Shown: positions 12,691 through 23,628 of the stretch, in pieces
Numbering within the stretch: the stretch's first letter is position 1
Layout: each line of letters opens with the position of its first letter
Assembly: GCF_052857255.1 (NCBI RefSeq)
Contig: NC_135505.1
Location: 48,235,507-48,299,506, forward strand
Length of the DNA: 64,000 nucleotides
Direction of reading: 5' to 3'
Source of the DNA: Amblyomma americanum
Taxonomy: Eukaryota > Arthropoda > Arachnida > Ixodida > Ixodidae
Notes under the pieces: model-generated
What the model was told of the DNA's origin: nothing
Seen by the model: the letters and a program-made list of their open reading frames with translations, nothing else
The model's database searches: none
Made by a program: the position numbers and the translations under genes

Positions 12691-13125
12691 TGTGAGGAGA
12701 GAGACTGCAGGATAAATTTACCGCACGTTAAAAGGTAAACGAAGTAAACGAGCTGGGATGAAGAGTGAGAAAATTAATTTATGTCATGAGGGGAAATGAA
12801 CCAGCAAGAATCAAGAGCGAGAAAACAAAACAAAACAATCGCAAGAGGTAAAGGAGAGGAAAAAGAAGAGTAAAGGTGCACTCAAGACTTTCGTGTCCCG
12901 GTGATTAGCCTGGTGGGTAGTTGGTGCGTCGAGCGAGGAGGGAGTTTCGAGGCGTCCATGCAGCCTGTGGGCTCCGATCGGTGCCCTGATGGACACGTAG
13001 TGTGGATGGCGGTATCCATGGCAGGCGTCAGCGTCACACCGTTCGCGCAAGGTTGACGGCGCTGTACACGGCGGGCCTCGACGCTGCCGCAGGAAGCCGT
13101 CACACCTGTGGGATCCGGGCGCGGC

Positions 13126-13195
13126 CAACACCACCTACACTTTTAAGGCCTCTCCACGATTTCTCCTCCAACGCGTGACGTCACCGCACTACGAC
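13126..13195 (+). repeat. P1 left terminal inverted repeat
   Basis: The outer block of about 33 bp and the inner block with the palindrome TGACGTCA match the right end in reverse complement. A 13-14-bp spacer between the blocks is absent from the right arm. Confidence 0.88.
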
Positions 13196-13676
13196 GCGGG
13201 AGCAGCCACCGCCGACCGCTGCGGCAGCACCTCCTGGCGGCCGCTGCCGCCGTTCTCCTCCCGCGCTGTTTCAAATTGTTGAAGTGCGGAGTACTCCGAG
13301 GCGTATTTGCGTATAGAAAATTGAAGATAATGAATTTCACCGTTTTAAAAGACATGAAAGATATCTGTTTCAATGTAACAATCTTTGTTCGCATTTCTGG
13401 AAACTGTTCAATCTTTGAAAAGCTTACTTTGTACAGTTTTTATAGTAAATTGTTGAAAGCAATCATTTGAAAGGAGACATCGCGATTGCTGTAAACATCA
13501 CTACCGTCGTGTTTGAACATGTGCTGCACGTGTCGTGTGTTACATGCTGTTCCTCCGCCATTCTTTCTTTCTGTGTCATTTGCTGAAGCTTCCTTGCGGG
13601 CTGTGAATACTCGAAGTGCAATCCTGGTAAACGTCTGTGAAAGTGCTGTGCGCGTGTTCCTGAGCCATTTGTTAAA

Positions 13677-16675
13677 ATGCCAGGACACTGTTGTGTTCCC
13701 GGCTGCCGCGGGAATTACGATGGAGAAAAGACTGTGCGCGTCTTCACTTTCCCAGCTTATGCTGACAGAAGGAGGCAATGGTTGAAAGCCATTCCACGCG
13801 CTGATTTCGAACCCGGAAAGCGCTCAGTGGTAAGTCGAAAAAGCGTGATATTTATTCCGCGACGTAGCTGTGTGTACATAATGCGCTACAACATGGCCTA
13901 GTGGGCGAGCTGGAAATATTCTAAATTTGAAATATTTCACTGCGCTAATTGCTATTGCACCCATGGAATTAATCATCTTAAATATGCTAACCTTATCTGC
14001 GCTGGGCTTTGCAGGTCTGCGAGCGGCACTTTAAAGAATCAGACATTCGGACTTCTTCTAAGTATGCGGACTCAAAAACGGGCAAAGTCGTCGAGGCAAA
14101 ATTGAAGATCGCTCGTCTCAGCTCCGACGCCATTCCCAGTGTATTCCCGAACTGTCCCGCGTACCTTTCTGCGCCCGCCACTACGTCCCGAGAAGCACCG
14201 ACTGAAAAGAGAATGCGTCTTGAAGCAGCTTCTTTACGAGATGCCATCGCCATGTCACCGTCACTCCAGACACACGAGGAGGAAGAAGCAAAGAACAAGA
14301 TTGGCACTTTCCAAGTTCTACTGGAGTGGCTTCCTCATATCAAGCATTCTGATATTTGGAATGTTATTTCTCGTCCTGCCTGCGTCCTTTTTCTCAATCT
14401 TGCTGTTGATGACGTCCCTCGTGTTTTGTCGTCAGTCACGGTCTTAGAGAACCTCATGGTGAAAGTTCATTACCGAAATGTGCAGCTGACTACAACTGAT
14501 GGCATAGATACCATCCCTCACACAGTACATGATATCCGTTGCTTGATAGGTCTGCTGGATGCTGTAGAGTCGTTTCACGGAAAACTGTTGTCTAAGCATG
14601 AAGAAACAATTGATGGTTTGCTTAAGTTGGCACTTTCCCTGCATGAAGATGCCTTAAATTGTGAACTGGCAGATGTTGAACAACCCAATGAAGTTAGTTT
14701 TTTGAAAGAGCAAGTTTCTCTTCTTCTTGTCAAGCATAGCAGGTCATCCCGGTATTCTGCAGAGTTGCTGGTATTCTCAAGCATTTTATTTACAGTTTCT
14801 CCGCATGCTTATAGGTTCCTTCACATTTCCTGAAACCTTAGATTACCCCATCAATCTACAATACGTCGTATATGTAACTCCTACAGCGTAAGCCCGGCAG
14901 CTGGACAGCAAGGCACTTCTTTCCTATCGTATGCAAAGAAGCTTGTCGCAGCAATGACGGAGCATGAAAAAATTATTGTACTCATGGTGAACGAAATTCA
15001 CCTGCAGCCGTATTTTGATTATAAGGGAGGAGTAATTGTTGGTGCGGCTACAAATAGCCCTAATGCAGCAAAAACAGCCCATGTTTTTATGATGAAACGC
15101 TTGCTTTCGCGTCAGAAGAAAGTTGTGCACATACTGCCAGTAGAGCGCATCAACGCACAGCAGCTTCACACTATTCTGCATAGCATCATTACTCAGCTAG
15201 AGCATGTTGGGTTGTGTATAATCGCAGTCATAGCTGACAATACCTCAACCAACCGGAAAACAATATCACTTTTGGGGGCCCCCTGCAAACTTCAGACTGT
15301 GTATCCACACCCTGCAGACTCTAAACGTGCTCTCTTTTTTCTGATTGATCCTGCGCACTTAATAAAATGCGTCAGGAATAACTGGATCAATCAGCGAAAT
15401 GCTGGAACATGTATGTTCTTTCCTAGCCCCACAGGACCTAATATAAAGCCACCTATACTTACAGCTTCATTTAAAACACTTCGAGAACTTCACTCGAAAG
15501 AACAGGGTCAGCTGATTAAATCAGCACCAACACTTTCGTCTAAATCTCTGAACCCATCGAATATTGAGCGACAGAATGTCAAGCTTGCGCTTAGGATTTT
15601 CAGCCCGTCTACGGCAGCAGCTCTGCGAGCATGTCGGCCCAGACTTGAGCTAGATCATATGTCTGGTACTGCACAGTTCCTTCAAACCATAACAAAGTGG
15701 TGGAACATTGTAAATGTAAAGACATGCAACAAATGTACTCGACTTCATATTGAGCTGCAGTCACCGATTACATCAGCGTCAAGTCCACAGATCCAGTTTC
15801 TGTTAAGTATAGCGGAGTGGCTAGATCTGTGGCAGTCTCTCAAATTTGACACAGGCATACTTACAAGAGAGACTCACAGCGCGCTCCGACTCACGACAGA
15901 CACCTTGGTAAAGGTGACTAGGTATTGCCTAGATGTAATGAACTTCGAGTATGTACTTTTAGGAAAGTTTCAGACTGATTGCTTGGAAGAGAGGTTTGGC
16001 AAATACCGCCAACTTTCCAGTGCGCAATACCACATTTCCATAAGACAAGTCTATGAGTAGGAGCGAAAGCTTCGTCTGCAGAACATTATGGAGCTCCCAG
16101 AGTTTGAGGCTGCAACAGATGCGGTGGCAGTAAACGATGCAGTACTTGAAAAGTTTGACATTGAGGTAACGGACGACGATTATGCGAAGGCGCCAAATCT
16201 CCCAGCAATCACTTACGTTGCTGGCTATTGTGCCCACGCTGCGTTCAAAAAGCTGTCATGCATGACTTTCATAGAAAATTTAATGCTAGAAGATGAAATT
16301 GAAGTAGAAGGTGGGGAGTTAGTCAAGGCCATGACTCGTGGTAGTCTTAAGTTTCCACAGCCTGCCATAGTAAATGCTGTTCTTACTGCTGAGATAGTTC
16401 TTGACAAACTGAGAAGCGAACAGCATGCGACACAGATTCATGCACTACTTAATCAAAAGGAGGCCCTCTTGGCACTCACACATGATGTGTTAAACGACGG
16501 CATTGACTTTGATGTGTGTGAGAATGGGCACACTCCACAGTTGGTAATGCACTATGTCCTAAGTGCAGCAGCAAACACGCTTCTAGATAACCTTTGTAAA
16601 AGAAAAAATGATCAACTTATAGTTGAAAAGGTTGCAAAAGAAAAAGAGAGAAAATTGAAGACATTGAAGAATTGA
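13677..16675 (+). pseudogene. P1 transposase, THAP-DDE/RNase H-like, inactivated
   Basis: Exon 1 (13677-13829) and exon 2 (from 14015) join in frame across a 185-bp intron (GTAAGT...TTTGCAG). The joined N-terminus is a THAP zinc finger: CCVPGC in exon 1, CERHF at the start of exon 2, then an AIPSVFP motif. A charged linker (about 14180-14300) and a long helical region ending SPHAYRFL follow, as in P-type transposases. The RNase H-like core is seen as LMVNEIHL, VIADNTSTNR and CLEERFGKYRQ. By family comparison the first should carry Asp, but the codon at 14990-14992 is AAC (Asn). Exon 2 is one continuous frame to 16675 except for TGA at 14831 and TAG at 16058. About 938 codons, near human THAP9 in length. 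Predicted inactive. Confidence 0.85.
13830..14014 (+). other. P1 transposase intron 1
   Basis: The donor is TG|GTAAGT and the acceptor is GGGCTTTGCAG|GT. Removal joins the two halves of the THAP C2CH motif in phase 0, strong evidence that it is a real intron. Confidence 0.8.
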
Positions 16676-17171
16676 CTACTCTGTGTGCTTGTGACTGTTG
16701 TTGTTAGTTGTTTTTTAGTTTCGAAATCAGTTTTTGCGTTGTATTATTATATATTCTGCATATTTTCTTTTGTTTGCTTTCTGTTTACAGCTTTTCTGTT
16801 GTTGGCTTCACTTACTGCATTTTATGATTCAGTGCTGTAACAGTTTCCTTATCTCCTACTCCTACTGATCGTGTTTCTCATCTAAAAATAGAATACGACT
16901 TGTGAAAGTCCTCTGCGTTGTTCATTTTCTATAAAAAAAATATTACGAACGTATCTTCACACATGCGCGCTTTGATATAAAGTCAGTAAAAGTCTGCTAA
17001 AATGTAACTGCTTATACTTTCAAAGAAACAAGAACAAAAAAAAACATTCGGTTAGGGTGGGGGCAAGCAAAACAAGATTTAAAAAAAGAGTAATTTTCTT
17101 TTCGAGAGACATAATCAGCACTTTGAAATGCGCGAAATGCGTGCGAGCGCGGAAGCCGAACCTACTGGGCC
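16676..17171 (+). other. P1 3' non-coding region
   Basis: AT-rich sequence between the transposase stop and the right TIR, without recognisable coding content. No canonical AATAAA was noted. Confidence 0.5.
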
Positions 17172-17231
17172 GTCGCAGTGCGGTGACGTCACGCAAACGT
17201 GGAGAGGCCTTAAAAAGTCTAGGTGGTGTTG
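17172..17231 (-). repeat. P1 right terminal inverted repeat
   Basis: The inverted partner of 13126-13195 has one substitution and one inserted T in the outer block, and the inner TGACGTCACCGCACT is conserved. Confidence 0.88.
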
Positions 17232-17559
17232 GCGCAGCCCCCAGGTCAGGTAGCCCGGGTAAGCAGCGGCGGCGACGAAGGAGGCACGTGTTCAGAGAGA
17301 GGCTGCCGGACAGAAAGGGAACAGCGGCGCCAGGGTCTGGCAGCTCTGGGCTGTCCAGGGCTGGTAGCCTGGACGTCCGCGGATGAGGCCCAAGCCTTGA
17401 ACCCGGGGAGCCAGCAGATATCGTACGAGTCCGCCGCTTACTCGTTGTGTCTGTTCTCCCCCGCTCATTCTCTCCACCATGTTCCACTTCCGCGTTTTTC
17501 TTCTTCGCGCGCGACCCCGTGCGTCTTCTCTAGCCGTAGTGTGGCACTGGCTCCTTACA

Positions 17560-17869
17560 AAAGCCCCCTTTAAGAGTTTTTTTCCATCAGAAAAAATACA
17601 ACATGGGGCAGTGGTGCACAAGACGGAAGCCGAAGCCGCATTGAGGAGACACTGGACACCGTTCTGCACGCGCCACATCACCACACACACGCACTATAAA
17701 CGGGACCACCGGTTCTCACAGGCCCAGTTCGCACCAGAAAACACTGAACACACGGCAGTCAACCCTACCGCAGGGAAATGAATCGAACACGAGAGGGGAA
17801 TATCGCAACACGCTAACAGAGCATAGACACATTGACCACTATGTACAATTATTACAGCATGAGTACACT
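17560..17869 (-). other. Old gypsy 3' internal non-coding region
   Basis: Lies between the end of the RNase H remnant and the 3' LTR, with the purine-rich tract at its LTR edge. No env-like or other domain seen. Confidence 0.5.
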
Positions 17870-18330
17870 TCCGAAATTAAACGCCCGGGTCAAGTAGTCA
17901 GCACTGGCGCTTAAGACCCTTTGATATGTTCAATATGGGATGCATAATTTGGGAGTTCAAGGCTCTGTTGCAACACACGACTGTTCAGTGCTTGGCCTGA
18001 GAATGTATTCCAAGTGTTGATGGCCAGTTTGAATAGTAAAATAGTGACAATAAAGGAAGATGTGAAAATTTTCTACCACCCACTCAGGGGCAAGACACTC
18101 CCGCTTTATAGGTGAGTAGCGCGTCTCTCAGAGAAGGAGCTGTCTACTAGCATATGATACGGGATGCAGGGTGCCGGCGTATTCCACCAGAAGGACTGCC
18201 CTGTGACCAGTGGCAGAAGCGTCCGTGCGAAGAATGAAATCCTTCGCGATGTCAGGCACCATGACAACGGGTTTGGATGTCAGATCCCGTTTAAGCCTGT
18301 CAAAGGCCTGGTCTCGCTCTGGCGTCCACC
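17870..18330 (-). pseudogene. Old gypsy RNase H remnant
   Basis: Minus-strand fragments read IKRECLAPEWVVENFHIFL and TGHQHLEYIL, with a terminal ADYLTR. These correspond to the RNase H block with its catalytic Glu and the TDH and AD-x-LSR motifs of Ty3/gypsy elements, here with TGH in place of TDH. It follows RT directly, as expected for RT-RNase H. Stops and frameshifts make it non-functional. Confidence 0.65.
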
Positions 18331-18383
18331 GTACACGGTTGCCTTCCGTCTTGCGAATTGGCTAGACAAAAGGCTGAGCCAGT

Positions 18384-19135
18384 TCAGCATAACGGGGATG
18401 AGACTGTGCTAGTAGCCGGCCAGGCCGAGGAACGACCGAACTTGCTTTTTGGTTTCGGGTCTCGCGACATTTGGCAGTTTTGCCACGATAGCATCCACCG
18501 GTTGGATCTCTCGATCAACCAAGGTATGACCAAGGCAAATGACGCGGGTCCCACCGATCTCGCATCTTGATAGTAAGACCAGCGGCTCGAATGCGACCGA
18601 AAAACTGTTATTGTGAACAAGTGTTGTTTCCAAGTAGAGGTTGCCACTAGCACATCTTCTATGTACTGAAATACATTTGGGAGGCCTGTTGCGAGTGATC
18701 TCATAAGGCGAGTAAAAATAGAAGACGTGGTCTTAATCTGAAAAGGCGTATACAGGAATAGGTAGTGTCCTGACTGATTCGAAAATGCAGTTATAAGTCG
18801 AAATGTTTCGTCGAGAGGGACCTGCACGAAACCTTTTGTGAGGTCCAGTTTCGAGAAGTAGGTCTCAGTGCCGACCTCCGCGAACATAATGTCCGTCCTC
18901 GGGATGGTTTCGGCATCGGCGACTAGCCCACTGTTTATACGCCGGAAATCGACACAAGTGCGGTATGTGTTATCTGGCTTTTCCACGAGCACCAAAGGCG
19001 AGTTGATGGAGAGTGGGAGCGTTCAATAACCCCTAGCGCCAACATGTCACTGAATTCCTTTTCGACAACCTCTCTCATGACAAACGGTAATGTGTGCTGA
19101 GAAGTGTTGATGCGTTCTTTTGTCGTCAGGTCCAA
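18384..19135 (-). pseudogene. Old gypsy reverse transcriptase remnant
   Basis: Successive frames show MREVVEKEFSDMLALGVIERS, then LVEKPDNTYRTCVDFRRIN, SKLDLTKGFVQVPL and FQYIEDVLVAT, the ordered RT blocks of gypsy elements. The catalytic box at 18654-18665 reads YIED rather than Y(I/L)DD, so the first active-site Asp is replaced by Glu. A frameshift lies near 18995 and more follow. RT comes after integrase in this element. Confidence 0.8.
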
Positions 19136-19189
19136 GCGGCATTGAAGAAGGTTGGTGCGCTCCTGAACCTCTGAGAATATGCCGCTCTA

Positions 19190-20260
19190 CAAAGCCAACA
19201 GTTAGACAAGTTGGGCTGCCTGAGAACTATCTAGCGCAGTAAACCTCTTGATGGCTCCTCTTGATGGCTACCACGCCGACGCCGAGCTTCGCAGAGAAGG
19301 TCGGTATAAGTTGCTCCGTCTCAACCTCTCTCACGACGACGAATGGCGATGCTTGGAGAGCCGTCACACGCTGGCGCTCTTCGTACATTTTTAGCATGTT
19401 CATAGTAAACACCCACTTCATGAGGCCGACCTCGAGCCAATAATCAACGACGTTCTTCTTGCCGGTCAGAACAAAGGGGCCTCTCCAATGCATAAGCAAT
19501 TTGTTTTGCGAGGTAGGCAAAAGAACCAGCACGCGATCTCCTAAACCAATTCTGCGTGCAAGTGGTACGCCTGTCATAATATAGATTTTGCGACTTCTGT
19601 TCCTTTTCCAAGTTGTCATGCGCGAGTCGCAACGTCTACAGTCTCGCCCTTAAATAAAGCACATAGTCATATTTGGGTTTAGTGGATTCACTTAGTTAAC
19701 CTGCGGTCTATAGCTCTTTGAGAATCGCACGGGAAGAACAGAGGTGCGAGGAATCGGTCACAAGCTTTGGGCTGTTCTTGAGTCAACTTATGGAGCACGC
19801 TCTTCAACGTCCTGTTCATTCGCTCCGCCAGGCCATTGCACATAGGTTGGTTTGGTGCTGAGGCTAGGTGCTTGATCACGAGCATTTCCCGCAGATAAAG
19901 GTATCGCGTCGGGTTGTAGTGTTGCCAAGTCTACCAAAGTAGGAATATTACGGTTCCCCTTGGCTGAAGTAGGGTGCAGTGCTTGATCACTTCTATAGAT
20001 ACTGGCTCAAATGGTGTCAATGAGCTGTAGATGACCCAGTGGGGCTATCGCTGCCTTTGCTTTTGAGTAGAGTCCACTGGGACATGTCGCAAGACTTAAG
20101 TAATCTATTTATATCCGCCTGCACTCCTGGCCAACAAAACAGCCTGAACACGCTTTCAGTGGTCTTGCGGATGCCCTGATGGCCGTAGAGAGCACGTTAA
20201 TCCGCAAGTGTAAGGACTTCCTTGCGCAGGCTTTTCGGTACCACGGCCAGCTTTATTGTA
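19190..20260 (-). pseudogene. Old gypsy integrase remnant, upstream of RT
   Basis: The H2C2 zinc region is seen near 20160-20050 (HQGIRKTTES, FCWPG, SCDMSQ). The core retains LVDLAT and, at 19885-19790, SAPNQPMCNGLAERMNRTLK, containing the catalytic Glu context. The segment between these, which should hold the second catalytic Asp, appears deleted. The C-terminal GPY/F-like module (19560-19380) reads GLGDRVLVLLP, HWRGPFVLT and NMLKMYEE. The linker then runs directly into RT at 19135, giving IN-RT order. Confidence 0.72.
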
Positions 20261-20569
20261 TGTCCTCCACAGTAGTGGAATGACCGGAATAAAGTTCCGT
20301 CTTCAAGGTGAAGGGTATAGGCGGTGTTGTTTTTGCGAGGATAAGTCTAGCCGACTTTGTTTCGGCCCCCATCCAATGTTGCGTCCTCCTCTTGTTTTTT
20401 TTCGGAACGTGGGCTTCGACACCTCCAACGCGTTGATGGACACATCCTTGCACGCCATAGGAACCTGCGCCGTCCCGAGCATGGCACAGCCTTCTGTCTT
20501 TCTTATCTCATTCGGGACAGTCAGATATCTCGGTGGCATCATCTGGTTGATGAAGAATGGGTCCTCGGC

Positions 20570-20662
20570 GCGTGGTACATTTCCAATGATGACATAGTAG
20601 AGTGGAGTCCTGAAGCACCGAGCGATGCACTTGCCCGCAAAATATGGCGACAAGATCAGCAC
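20570..20662 (-). pseudogene. Old gypsy protease, C-terminal part (beyond P2)
   Basis: Minus-strand LSPYFAGKCIARCFRTPLYYV followed by IIGN is the C-terminal half of a retropepsin-like protease. Its N-terminal half with the D-T-G box lies beyond P2 at 25.2-25.4 kb. Excluding P2 and one copy of its 8-bp TSD brings the halves into the same frame. Confidence 0.7.
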
Positions 20663-20762
20663 CAACGTTACTAGAACTAAACCAGTTTCGGAGACCTGCG
20701 AAAAACGTGGCCCTAGTGGTCGTCACAAGAACTAATGGCGCGGCCGTCGAGTCTTGCTTCCG
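20663..20762 (+). repeat. P2 left terminal inverted repeat
   Basis: Outer block CAACGTTACTAGAACTAAAC and inner block from GTGGCCCTAGTGG to CTTGCTTCCG match the right end inverted. The central 20-30 bp are poorly conserved and differ in length by about 12 bp. Confidence 0.83.
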
Positions 20763-22932
20763 TTCGGTGGCCGCTTCTTTGCGTCGTCTGCTCGCTGCGC
20801 ACTTTTTTTAGCGTGCAGTGCATGTTTTGCGCTGTCGGACTGTTGTTTATTCTCCAAATGTCCATAATATTCGCTCGTCTTCCACCTCCCTATTAGCATG
20901 CGTCATGCCGAGCTGTTTTGTCCGTGGCTGCAGGCGCGGCTGCGCATCATGACCCAAGCGCCACATTTTTTCGTCGCCGAAAGGTCCGGAGGAGTTCAAA
21001 AGGTGGAAGCATGCCTTGGTCAGGAAAGGCGAAAAACTTACGAAAAATGTAAAGTCTATGACATTCATTTTGAAGTTTATATACTGCAGTATTACCTGCA
21101 CATTGCTGACGGTAAGGAGATTCTCATACCGCGTGGCAAATGAGAGTTGACACGAGGCGCGATTCCTCGTTTGTCTCCAACGCTACCGCGCTACATGTCA
21201 AAGCCGAAAGGAAAGGCCAGACAATTGCCGAAGAAGCGTGCTGCACCTTGTGCGTATTCTGTGTTGAGTTCGGCAGAAGAGAACACCGGCCTCCGAGACG
21301 ACACGCAACAAGCCGCGACTAGCAGCTCCGTTGATGACGTCGGCCTAAAAATCGAAGAAATGGGTACCGTAGCTTTGCCTTCCAAGCACTGGGTTTCAGA
21401 AAAGGTGCCGCATATTTTACGCGCATCGCCTGGTTCAACGTCACCTACTTGTGGAGGAGACCGTGGTTGTGAATGAAGACTTCACCTGTGTGAGGAAAGG
21501 CTACAACAAGATGAGCATCAAGCACGTGCTGTGCAGCATTCAGTGCATTGCTGACATTGAAAGTTTTTTGAAAGAACCAGATGGGCTGGAAATATGTAAC
21601 AGCGTAAGCATAACCAGCAAAGATATGCACCACAATAGGTGCTTAGTTTTCTCATCTCGACCTGTCTGCTCAAAGTGCCTCGGACTTGGCCGAAAAATGC
21701 GACGTGAGTTCAGTTTTCTCATCTCGTACAGTCTGCTCCAAGTGCCTGAGACTAGGCCGAAAAATGCGACTTGAGATGCCTTCAGTGAAAAGGGAAATGC
21801 GGGAAAGGCTAAAATGCACAGCCTGAAAAGAGCATTCCTGCCAGCCACAGCAGCTCGCGAGAAAACAATGAAATAGATGACAAGTTGGAACAACAAGCTT
21901 CAAGATACTTCAGAATATTGTGTGGAGAATTATATAGAGAGTCTTCCACTTCTCCAGCAGCTCTCACTCATGAGAGCCTTTCGACTAGTCAAAGCGAAAT
22001 CACCCTGTGGAATCTGATATAGCCCTGAATGCCTCCTGAAATGTAAGCACGTGAGGAAATCAAGTCCTAAGGCCTGTAAGTTGCTAAACGACCTCAGAAG
22101 CTCCCACTACCAAGCGTGAGCTGTCTCACGCAGGTTTTGAAGGGCACATGCTATAAAAACGCTTCAGTGTCGTTGCTTTGGACGCCTTACCAGAGCAGCT
22201 GTAAGAAAACCTCCCAATATGGCAATGGGCACTCTAGTTTTAGACGAGCTCAAATTGAAGCAGTGTTGTGACTTCCACAAATCAAATGACAATGTCGACG
22301 AATTTGTTGATTATGGTGGCGCGTCGAAGGAAGGCACAAATTAACAAGCTGATCGCACTTTAGTTCTCGTGTTTCTGCTGCTTTTTCAAGACTGGGTACA
22401 TCCCATAGCAGGTTTCGCCACAAAGGGCATTGCACCTGGTCGTATAAAGGCAGAACTTGTTCTTGAAGCCGTTATACAATTGCACAAGTATGGAGCAGTG
22501 GTTGTCACTGTAGTGAGCGACGGAGCCGGAAACAAAAAGTCAATGTGGCAACAGTTCAGAGTAAGTGGTGGCATTACAAACACGAGAAACAAGGGCCAAA
22601 ACCCTTGCTTTCCTGATGAAAAAATCTTGCACTTAATCTGCGATGTACCGCACATGATAAAGAGCGTAAGGAATCATCTACTGAAGCATCAGCATCGTCA
22701 GGTATGTATAATTCCAGTGACGAAATAGAGCGTCAAAGTACATGCTCGCTTGCGTATCACCCTTGTGTATGTCCCTTGGAGGCTGAGGAAAACCGCATGA
22801 ATATTCTGCATTACTAAACTTTCTATAAAATTGAGCACCAGAAGCACCTGAAGGTAGTAAGTACCAAGGCTGAGAGAATACCGCGTCGAGCCAAATAACT
22901 TGCAGAGGATGAATGTGCTGCTGGCATCTCAG

Positions 22933-23039
22933 GTACGTATATGTAAGGACTCAATCAAATGTATTTTTTGTTTTTTTATCTAAGACAGCAGTGTTAAAAC
23001 CAAATTAAGCGTTCATTAGCTTTATTAATTTTTTTGCAG
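22933..23039 (+). other. Probable intron in P2 transposase gene
   Basis: Donor CTCAG|GTACGT and acceptor TTTTTTTGCAG|TT. The sequence downstream resumes a THAP-transposase-like frame. Confidence 0.55.
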
Positions 23040-23495
23040 TTGTTCAATCGGACTGCGGCAAATGGCCTGCAACTTTGCCGGGAGACCAAAGTACAAGAAC
23101 TCAAAGACTCGTCCGTCACGAAGGCATTCACGAGGATGACAAATGACCTCTTCGACTGCCTGAATGCAAGACACTCTCGCGAATGCATCCTCAAGGACTC
23201 TGAGAATTCAGGCATGAATAGTTCGATTCATTGGTAATGGCATCATTCACACTTGGACGTTTTGTTGAGGATCGCGTACGCTTTTCGTCATATTCCAGGT
23301 CGTTAGGAACTACCTCCGATGCTGAATGAGAGGGAACATAACCATCGTAGTAGGAACACACCAAGGTTTCCTTCCCGCCATACTGCTGAATCATTACGTG
23401 GGACGTTACTCTCTGTCTTGGACGTCATTGAAAAGATGCAGAACGCAGGAGTGCCCTAAATGTTGACCGCCAAACATAACCAGGAACTACTTCAG

Positions 23496-23628
23496 GTAAG
23501 GTAAGCATACAGAGGTGTACATAGCTATAGATGCACAATAATTTATGCCACCTGTCCGATCTCCGACTATTTATGCGCACACGAAAAAAATTGCGCTTTA
23601 TTGTGCGCATCTTGCAAATTTTTTCCAG
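23496..23628 (+). other. Probable intron in P2 transposase gene
   Basis: Donor TTCAG|GTAAGG and acceptor TTTTTTCCAG|AG. The exon after it opens with the conserved RFFGLVR motif. Confidence 0.6.

Larger units (their letters stand above)
13126..17231 (+). mobile_element. P1, P-element-like DNA transposon (THAP transposase)
   Basis: This 4106-bp element has imperfect terminal inverted repeats (TIRs). Left 13126-13195 and right 17172-17231 both begin, reading inward, CAACACCACCTA(C/G)AC, run through AAGGCCTCTCCACG and end in GCGTGACGTCACCGCACT. The left arm has about 13 extra bases between the outer and inner blocks. Flanks GCGCGGC (13119-13125) and GCGCAGC (17232-17238) form a 7-8-bp TSD with one change, and joining them restores the surrounding LTR as seen in the solo copy at 9.6 kb. 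Inside is a THAP-DDE transposase gene. P elements typically make 8-bp duplications, which fits. Confidence 0.88.
12691..17559 (-). repeat. 3' LTR of old gypsy, split by P1
   Basis: The LTR starts TGTGAGGAGAG at 12691 and ends CTCCTTACA at 17559. Removing P1 (13126-17231) and one TSD leaves about 756 bp, like the 760-bp partner LTR. A purine-rich tract (minus strand AAAGGGGGC, near 17560-17572) directly adjoins its inner edge, as expected for the polypurine tract of a minus-strand element. Confidence 0.75.

Noticed and set aside
17020..17690. Minus-strand frames of 155 and 132 codons across the P1 end
   Set aside because: They cross the P1 right TIR and LTR boundary, so they cannot be conserved genes.
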